DNA of 64,000 nucleotides, taken from contig JANWJS010000004.1 of assembly GCA_025451845.1 (NCBI GenBank), forward strand, positions 1 through 64,000, in the 5' to 3' direction. This document shows positions 58,374-64,000 of this stretch, in pieces; the stretch's first letter is position 1, and every line of letters begins with the position of its first letter. Made by a program: the position numbers and the translations under genes. The stretch is from Steroidobacteraceae bacterium. Its GTDB lineage: Bacteria > Pseudomonadota > Gammaproteobacteria > Steroidobacterales > Steroidobacteraceae. Under the pieces are notes generated by a model. The model searched no databases. It saw only the letters and a list, made by a program, of their open reading frames with translations, and had not been told where the DNA came from.

Positions 58374-59855
58374 CTACCCGCCGCGGGCGCGAGTGACGGC
58401 GGATTCCCAACCCTGAAGCTCCCGCCTACGCATGGCGGGATCGAGCCGTGGCTCGTACCGCGCATCGGCCTGCCAGAGGCGCGCGATGTCGGCCACGGAG
58501 CGATAGATGCCGCAGCCGAGACCGGCGAGGCACGCGGCACCGAACGCGGTGGATTCCGTGATGCGGGGACGGAGAATGCTCAGTCCAAGGACATCCGCGA
58601 GCCGCTGGAGGAACAGGCCGTTTTGCGCCATCCCGCCGTCGACCTTGAGGACCTGCGTGCGCGCGCCATCGGCGGCCATCGCGGCGATCAGGTCGTGCGT
58701 CTGGTAAACGACACTGTCGAGCCCCGCCCGCGCGATCTCGCCCCGGCCGGTGGCGCGCGTGATCCCCATGATCGCGGCGCGAGCGTCCGGGTCCCAGTAC
58801 GGCGCCCCCAGCCCGGTAAACGCCGGCACCAGGTACACGCCGCCGGTATCGGTCACGGACCCTGCCAGGGCCTCGACCTCGCTCGCGCGCGAGACCAGCC
58901 CGAGTCCATCGCGCAGCCACTGAATGGTCGCGCCGGCCGAAAGTACCGAGCCTTCCAACGCGTAAGTCGTGCGGCCGTCCAACCGGTACGCAATAGTACC
59001 CAACAGGCGGTGATGCGACTGAACCAGCGTTGCGCCGGTGTTGAGTACCAGGAAGGCGCCGGTGCCGTAGGTGCTCTTGACATCGCCCGTTTCAAAGCAT
59101 GCCTGACCCACCAGAGCGGCTTGCTGATCGCCGGCAACACCGCGGATCGGCAACGCCTCCCCGAGCACGCCGGCATCCGTGGTTCCCAGATCCCCCGCGC
59201 TGTCCCTGACCTCGGGCAGGCAGGTGGCGGGAACGCCGAACATCTCGCAGAGTGACGGGTCCCAGTTGACCGAGCGGACGTCGAGAAGCGCGGTGCGGCT
59301 TGCGTTGGTGGCATCGGTGACGTGCAGCCGTCCGCCCGTCAACCGCCAGATGAGGAAGCTGTCGATCGTGCCGAAGGCGAGCTTGCCTGCCGCCGCCGCT
59401 TCGCGCGCGCCCGGTACTCGATCGAGGATCCATGCCAGCTTCGTGGCGGAGAAGTAGGGGTCGAGCCGCAGGCCTGTCTTTTTCGTGAGCTCGGCCTCGA
59501 GCCCCGCCGCGGCAAGCTTGCGGCACTGTTCGGCGGTGCGGCGGTCCTGCCAGACGATCGCGTTGTGGATGGGGGCGCCGGTGCGCCGATCCCACACGAC
59601 CGTGGTCTCGCGCTGGTTGGTGATCCCGATCGCGGCCACTCTGTGCTTCATCCGGTGCAGCCGCTCCAACACCGATCGCGTGCTCGACAAGACCGTGGCC
59701 CAGATGACCTCCGCATCGTGCTCCACCCAGCCCGAGGCCGGGTAGATGGCCTCGAACGGCTGCTGCTCCGACGCGATGATCGTGCCTTCAGGCGAGAAGG
59801 CCATGGCACGGCTCGAGCTCGTGCCCTGGTCAATGGCGAGGAGAACGTCGCTCAT
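58374..59855 (-). CDS. glpK: Glycerol kinase
   Basis: A 493-residue FGGY kinase: LAIDQGTSSSRAMAFSPEGT, GITNQRETTVVWDRRTGAP, WQDRRTAEQC, DATNASRTALLDVRSVNWD, GDQQAALVGQACFETGDVKS, TYGTGAF and MAQNGLFLQRLADVLG. It converts glycerol to glycerol-3-phosphate with ATP. The start overlaps the trehalase stop (ATGA), so the two are co-translated, an unusual pairing. No glpF or glpD is nearby. Confidence 0.95.
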   Translation of the reverse strand: MSDVLLAIDQGTSSSRAMAFSPEGTIIASEQQPFEAIYPASGWVEHDAEVIWATVLSSTRSVLERLHRMKHRVAAIGITNQRETTVVWDRRTGAPIHNAIVWQDRRTAEQCRKLAAAGLEAELTKKTGLRLDPYFSATKLAWILDRVPGAREAAAAGKLAFGTIDSFLIWRLTGGRLHVTDATNASRTALLDVRSVNWDPSLCEMFGVPATCLPEVRDSAGDLGTTDAGVLGEALPIRGVAGDQQAALVGQACFETGDVKSTYGTGAFLVLNTGATLVQSHHRLLGTIAYRLDGRTTYALEGSVLSAGATIQWLRDGLGLVSRASEVEALAGSVTDTGGVYLVPAFTGLGAPYWDPDARAAIMGITRATGRGEIARAGLDSVVYQTHDLIAAMAADGARTQVLKVDGGMAQNGLFLQRLADVLGLSILRPRITESTAFGAACLAGLGCGIYRSVADIARLWQADARYEPRLDPAMRRRELQGWESAVTRARGG

Positions 59856-61501
59856 GGGTGAGGCTCCAAGTCCGGGTAAAGGGCGATCAGCGCGCGTGTC
59901 ACACCGTTGCTCCAGCCGAAGCCGTCCTGCAGAGGATACTCGCCTCCGCCGCCCGGGAGGTTGTGCTCAACGTCGTATTTCTCGACCAGCTTGCCCGTAT
60001 TGCCGAAGACCCGCTGCACCGTCGCGAGCCAGCGGCGCGCGATCTCGTGCGCGAGCGCGGGCTGGTCGTAGCGGCGGAAACCCATGACCGCGATCCACTG
60101 CAGCGGCGGCCAGCCGTTCGGTGCGTCCCACTGTTGCCCGGAAGTGATGTTGGTCGTCACGATGCCGCCTTGCTCGAGCAGCCGCGTTTGCGTGACTCCG
60201 CCGACCGCATCGGCCTGGCGGATGTCGGCGACCCCGGTGAATAGCGGATAGAGGGTCGCGGCACTGAGCTCCCCGGTGCGCTTGCGCTGCTGCCAGTCGT
60301 AATCCATGAAGTATCCGGCCTTGGCATCCCAGAGGTAGCCGTCCATCGCCTGGCGGCGGCGGCGGGCACGCTCGGCGAAGCGGCGCTCGCACGCGGAGTC
60401 GTGTTGCGCCTCGCAGCCGCGCGAGATCGCCTGCTCCAGGCCATAGAGCAGGCTGTTGAGGTCGACCGGCACGATGTCGGTCGTGCGAATGGTCGTGAGA
60501 TGCCGCCCGTCCCCGAGCCAGCGGGAGCTGAAGTCCCAGCCGCTCTCGGCCGCCGCACGGAGGTCGCGATATACCTGCGCTGCGGGCTTGCGTGCGGCAC
60601 GCGCAATCAGCACGTCGTTGCGGTAGGACTCATCGCGTGGCGTGTCGGAGGCATCCCAGTAACGATTGAGCAGAGATCCGTCGGGCATGGCAACGACATT
60701 GCGCCGTGCCGTGCCGGGTTGCAAACCAGCGGCGCCTTGCATCCAGTAGGCATACTCGCGCTCGAGGTCCTTGAGATGTTGCGACCACGCATCCGCTGGA
60801 TCGGGCGCGAGAAGGCCTACCATGAGGTAGTACATCGGCGGTTGCGAGCGCGAGAGATAGTACGTGCGCGCGCCGTTGGGGATGTGTCCGTACTCGCGCA
60901 GCATGTAGGAGAAATCGTCGACGAGGTCCCGGGCGGTATCGAGGTGACCGTCGGGGATCAGGCCGAGCATTGTGAAATAGGAGTCCCAATAATAGAACTC
61001 CCTGAAGCGCCCGCCCGGGACGACGTAGGGCTCAGGCACGAAAAGGAGCGATGAATAGTCGGGCGGCACCGCCGGCTGACGTGTCAGGAGCGGCCAGAGT
61101 CTTGCGATGTGACCCTCCAGGCTCTTGTCGCGCTGGGCGGTGGGGGTCTGCGCCTCGGCGGGAAAAGAGAAGGTGCTCGCCACGAACCTGCGCAACGCTG
61201 CGTGCGAGCGCGGCCCGCGGGCGCGGTAGCGCCGGAGGATCACCGGCGGCGGGCTCTTCGGCACCGCGTCGGCAAAGGCCTTGCCGTCCGGGAATAGCGC
61301 GTCCATCTGCACCTGCACGAAGAGCGGCCCGAAAAGCTGTGCAGGCGTCGGCACGAACGGCTCGGCCGTTGCGGTCTGGGGGGCACCCGCGATGGCCGTT
61401 ACCGATGCCAGCCACGAGAGGACGAGCAAGCCGCTGCATGCCGCGGCGAGCCGGCTGCGCCGGCAGGAAAAGCCTGAAGAGGAGGTCCGGCGAGCGAGCA
61501 T
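59852..61501 (-). CDS. treA: Periplasmic trehalase (GH37)
   Basis: A 549-residue glycoside hydrolase family 37 enzyme with signal peptide (RLAAACSGLLVLSWLASVTA), trehalase signatures PGGRFREFYYWDSYFTMLGL and QQWDAPNGWPPLQWIA, RTYYLSRSQPP and GGGGEYPLQDGFGWSNGVT. It splits trehalose into two glucose units in the periplasm. The stop overlaps glpK. Confidence 0.93.
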   Translation of the reverse strand: MLARRTSSSGFSCRRSRLAAACSGLLVLSWLASVTAIAGAPQTATAEPFVPTPAQLFGPLFVQVQMDALFPDGKAFADAVPKSPPPVILRRYRARGPRSHAALRRFVASTFSFPAEAQTPTAQRDKSLEGHIARLWPLLTRQPAVPPDYSSLLFVPEPYVVPGGRFREFYYWDSYFTMLGLIPDGHLDTARDLVDDFSYMLREYGHIPNGARTYYLSRSQPPMYYLMVGLLAPDPADAWSQHLKDLEREYAYWMQGAAGLQPGTARRNVVAMPDGSLLNRYWDASDTPRDESYRNDVLIARAARKPAAQVYRDLRAAAESGWDFSSRWLGDGRHLTTIRTTDIVPVDLNSLLYGLEQAISRGCEAQHDSACERRFAERARRRRQAMDGYLWDAKAGYFMDYDWQQRKRTGELSAATLYPLFTGVADIRQADAVGGVTQTRLLEQGGIVTTNITSGQQWDAPNGWPPLQWIAVMGFRRYDQPALAHEIARRWLATVQRVFGNTGKLVEKYDVEHNLPGGGGEYPLQDGFGWSNGVTRALIALYPDLEPHP

Positions 61502-61580
61502 GAAAAGGGGTGCCTTGCGTTGTGGGACCGTCCAGGTCGGTGCGACGAATTCTACAGGGGAGCCGCCGGCGGAATCGCGT

Positions 61581-61620
61581 CAATATCCATCGATATGATA
61601 TAACGTGATATTATATAAAG
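61581..61620. promoter_or_regulatory. AT-rich promoter/operator of the marR-emrAB operon
   Basis: Forty bases with repeated TGATAT/GATAT half-sites (ATATGATATAACGTGATATT) directly upstream of marR, standing out against GC-rich surroundings. Likely binding site for the MarR regulator and RNA polymerase; it may also drive the divergent trehalase operon. Confidence 0.5.
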
Positions 61621-61628
61621 CTCATGTA

Positions 61629-62108
61629 ATGGCCATCATGACCCTGGACCTCAACCGCCAGCTCGGGTTCCTGCTGAAGGACACGAGCCGCCGCTACACG
61701 CGGCGGTTCGAGGAGCGGGCGCACGCGCTTTCGCTCACTCTGCCGCAGTGTCGCGCGCTGTTGCATCTGGAGAACAACGAAGGCGTGAGTCAGAAGCGTC
61801 TGTCGGAGCTGACGGAGCTCGATCCCATGACGTTGGTGAGAATCCTCGATCGGATGGAGGCGGACGGCTGGGTGCAGCGCCGCTTCGATCCGGCGGACCG
61901 GCGGGCGCACACCCTGTGGCTCACGCCGAAGAGCAAGCCCGTTCTCGAGCACATCTCCCATGTCATCGCGGAAACCCGAGCCGAGACGCTGCACGGCCTG
62001 TCGAACGAAGAGCGCGGCAACCTCATCGAGCTGTTGGAGCGAGTCCATGCCAACCTGGCCTCGCTCCCGCCCGTTGCCGCCGCCAAATCCCAGAGGTCCT
62101 TGCGATGA
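61629..62108 (+). CDS. MarR-family repressor
   Basis: A 159-residue MarR protein: DLNRQLGFLLKDTSRRYTRR, SLTLPQCRALLHLENNEGVS, QKRLSELTELDPMTLVRILD RMEADGWVQRR (winged helix, about 55-90) and DRRAHTLWLTPKSKPVLEHI. It overlaps emrA by ATGA and most likely represses the efflux operon until a drug or phenolic ligand binds. The ATG at 61629 is preferred to that at 61605. Confidence 0.9.
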   Translation: MAIMTLDLNRQLGFLLKDTSRRYTRRFEERAHALSLTLPQCRALLHLENNEGVSQKRLSELTELDPMTLVRILDRMEADGWVQRRFDPADRRAHTLWLTPKSKPVLEHISHVIAETRAETLHGLSNEERGNLIELLERVHANLASLPPVAAAKSQRSLR

Positions 62109-63250
62109 ACGCGAACACCGCACGCGGCGGGGAGCCCGTCCGGGAATCGCCTCGCGGTGATATGCCGGCGCCGCTGCGACCGGAAGCAGGCAAGCCGGCG
62201 CGACGGGTCAGATCGCGCCGCGAGCGGCTGCGCCTACCGCTGATGTGGAGTGTGCCGCTGCTCATGGTGGCGGGCGGTCTGTACGTGTACTTGACGGGCG
62301 GCCGCTATCAATCCACCGAGGACGCCTATCTGCGCGCCGCCGAGGTAGCGATCAGCGGCAACGTGTCGGGCAGAGTCAGCGAGGTCGACGTCCACGACAA
62401 CCAGCCGGTGCGCCGCGGCCAGATCCTGTTTCGGTTGGACGACCGACCGTTCCGGATCGCCGTCGAGGCCGCGCGCGCGCGCCTGCAGGGCGCGCGGCTG
62501 CAAGTCGAGTCCCTGAAGGCGCAATATCGGCAACGCGTCGCCGACCTGCGCTCCGCGCAAAGCGCGCTCGACTATGCCGAGCGCGAGTACCGCCGCGAGT
62601 CGCGGCTCCTCGCAAGCGGCATCGCATCCCAATCGCAGGTGGACAAGGCGCTGCTGGCCCGCAGTGAAGGGCAGCAGAGCGTCGCGGCTGCGAGGCAGCA
62701 GATCACCGCGGCGCTCGCGCAGCTCGGCGGCCAGCCCGATATTGCGGTGAATGGCCACCCCCTGGTGGAGCAGGCGCAGGCGGCTCTCGATCGGGCTCTG
62801 CTGGATCTCTCTTATACGACCGTGAGCGCGCCTTCCGGCGGCATCGTGACCGGCGTCGAGCATCTGCAGGCCGGCAGCTACCTGCCGGCCGCCACTCCCG
62901 CATTCGTGCTGGTCTCCACGCACGATGTCTGGGTGGAAGCGGACTTCAAGGAAGACCAGCTTGCGCACGTGCGCCCCGGGAATTTGGCAACGGTGAAGAT
63001 CGACGCTTACCCCGGCCGGACGTTCCAGGCGGTGGTGGCCAGCATCACGCCCGGCACCGGCTCCCAGTTCTCCGTGCTGCCGCCGGAGAACGCCACCGGT
63101 AATTGGGTGAAGGTCGTGCAGCGGCTCGACGTTCGGCTGGACCTCGAAGGGAGTCTGCCGGCAGTGCGCTCGGGGTTGAGCGCGAGCGTCACGGTCGACA
63201 CCCACAGACTGCTGGCTCGCAGCGCCGGAGCGGGCGGCGTCGGAACTTGA
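62105..63250 (+). CDS. emrA: EmrA/HlyD-type membrane fusion protein
   Basis: A 381-residue adaptor protein: one N-terminal membrane anchor (LPLMWSVPLLMVAGGLYVYL), lipoyl half STEDAYLRAAEVAISGNVSG RVSEVDVHDNQPVRRGQ, a coiled coil and DLSYTTVSAPSGGIVTG, then the beta-barrel domain with DVWVEADFKEDQLAHVRPGN. It bridges the EmrB pump to an outer-membrane channel. Its ATG overlaps marR and its TGA overlaps the TTG of emrB. Confidence 0.92.
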   Translation: MNANTARGGEPVRESPRGDMPAPLRPEAGKPARRVRSRRERLRLPLMWSVPLLMVAGGLYVYLTGGRYQSTEDAYLRAAEVAISGNVSGRVSEVDVHDNQPVRRGQILFRLDDRPFRIAVEAARARLQGARLQVESLKAQYRQRVADLRSAQSALDYAEREYRRESRLLASGIASQSQVDKALLARSEGQQSVAAARQQITAALAQLGGQPDIAVNGHPLVEQAQAALDRALLDLSYTTVSAPSGGIVTGVEHLQAGSYLPAATPAFVLVSTHDVWVEADFKEDQLAHVRPGNLATVKIDAYPGRTFQAVVASITPGTGSQFSVLPPENATGNWVKVVQRLDVRLDLEGSLPAVRSGLSASVTVDTHRLLARSAGAGGVGT

Positions 63251-64000
63251 GCCAGGCGCGGCATCGCGGGCTCATCACCGCCTCCGTCACGCTCGCCACC
63301 GTGCTGCAGGCGGTGGACACGACGATCGCCAACGTGGCACTGCCGCACATTGGCGGCAACCTCTCGGCATCGCTCGAGCAGATGGACTGGGTGCTGACCT
63401 CCTACATCGTGGCGGCGGCGATCATGACGCCGCTGTCCGGTTGGCTCGCCGGGCGCTTCGGGCGCAAGCGGGTGTTGGTCCTGTCCGTGGTCGGTTTCAC
63501 GGTCAGTTCCATGCTCTGCGGCATGGCGCAGTCGATCGATCAGATCGTGTTCTTTCGCGTGCTGCAGGGCCTCTGCGGCGCCGGTCTCGTGCCGCTGTCG
63601 CAGGCCGTGCTGCTCGACATCAATCCGCCCGAGCGCCATGGGCGCGCGATGGCGCTCTGGGGCCAGGGTGTGGTGCTCGGTCCGATGCTCGCCCCCGTGC
63701 TCGGCGGCTGGCTCACCGACAACTACAGCTGGCGCTGGGTGTTCTACATCAATGTGCCGTTCGGCATCCTCTCGGCCATGGGCCTCATGGCCTATGTGCG
63801 CGAGTCGGACACCCGCAGCACGCGCTTTGACTTTCTCGGCTTCGGCGCGCTCAGCCTCGCGGTCGGCGCGCTGCAGATCCTCCTCGATCGCGGCGAGCTC
63901 AAGGACTGGTTCGGCTCGCCGGAGATCTGGATCGAAACAGGCGTCGCCATCGGCGCCCTTTACGTCTTCATCGTGCATACGCTCACCGCACGGGAGCCGT
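63247..64000 (+). CDS. emrB: EmrB/DHA2-family MFS drug exporter, 5' part (runs off right edge)
   Basis: An open frame of 251 codons from a TTG at 63247 to the window end. It starts SQARHRGLITASVTLATVL, then QAVDTTIANVALPHIGG, LSASLEQMDWVLTSYIVAAA, IMTPLSGWLAGRFGRKRVL and FFRVLQGLCGAGLVPLSQAV, GPMLAPVLGGWLTDNYSWRW, the DHA2 14-helix MFS pattern. TTG start is inferred from the 4-base overlap with the emrA stop (TTGA); no earlier start fits. It would form a tripartite pump with EmrA. Confidence 0.9.
   Translation, partial: MSQARHRGLITASVTLATVLQAVDTTIANVALPHIGGNLSASLEQMDWVLTSYIVAAAIMTPLSGWLAGRFGRKRVLVLSVVGFTVSSMLCGMAQSIDQIVFFRVLQGLCGAGLVPLSQAVLLDINPPERHGRAMALWGQGVVLGPMLAPVLGGWLTDNYSWRWVFYINVPFGILSAMGLMAYVRESDTRSTRFDFLGFGALSLAVGALQILLDRGELKDWFGSPEIWIETGVAIGALYVFIVHTLTAREP

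Noticed and set aside
57162-59255. 697-codon + strand open frame
   Set aside because: Antisense shadow of uup and glpK in high-GC DNA, with no recognisable motif.

Overview
The window is GC-rich DNA from a proteobacterium. The gene content (BdcAR, SatP, YccF, NudK, Uup, GlpK, TreA, EmrAB, PEP-CTERM protein, YgiD) fits a soil or environmental gammaproteobacterium of the Xanthomonadales/Nevskiales/Steroidobacterales type; this placement is inference, because no rRNA or complete tRNA lies in the window.

Positions 1 to about 23,700 are a decayed, layered genomic island. Four copies of a 3' tRNA end (903-947, 2858-2878, 16387-16407, 20098-20142), all in the same orientation, mark past integration sites. 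The outer two share about 105 bp including a hairpin and bound a 19.2 kb segment. It carries many small oxidoreductases and their regulators (LLM oxidoreductase, four SDRs or SDR-like genes, FAD monooxygenase, Old Yellow Enzyme, NADP oxidoreductase, TetR, LysR and AraC regulators), intact VapBC, and just outside it intact HipBA. It also holds toxin-antitoxin-like nucleotidyltransferase genes and debris: an AbiEi gene cut by the window edge, a second AbiEi remnant, a winged-helix/nucleotidyltransferase pair whose second gene is frameshifted, a remnant of the same nucleotidyltransferase family, and pieces of an integrase, ORF6N protein, cardiolipin synthase, TetR genes, NAD epimerase and group II intron reverse transcriptase. 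A chimeric SDR-Old Yellow Enzyme reading frame occurs twice, once intact and once decayed.

Positions 23,700 to 34,400 are mixed. There is an ECF sigma pseudogene joined to a carotenoid oxygenase tail, then intact metabolic genes (YgiD dioxygenase, M20 amidohydrolase, TRIC channel, CMD protein, DJ-1 protein divergent from a GlxA regulator, AraC regulator, MerB-like lyase) and a beta-helix fragment.

Positions 34,400 to 64,000 look like ordinary chromosome with dense genes: a PadR/membrane-protein pair, a LuxR response regulator facing a hybrid histidine kinase, a PEP-CTERM protein, an ArsR frame broken at a T-run, an acyltransferase, a long coiled-coil FHA protein, a Mo-hydroxylase FeS subunit flanked by two c-type cytochromes but without an intact catalytic subunit, a PAS-GGDEF cyclase, a DeoR/deoxyribosyltransferase-like/NudK cluster, SatP, GST, Uup, a glpK gene overlapping treA, and a MarR-EmrA-EmrB efflux operon running off the right edge.

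The strongest candidates for a less-described system are the winged-helix/nucleotidyltransferase pair at 2.9-4.1 kb with its family debris nearby, and the duplicated SDR-OYE chimera.
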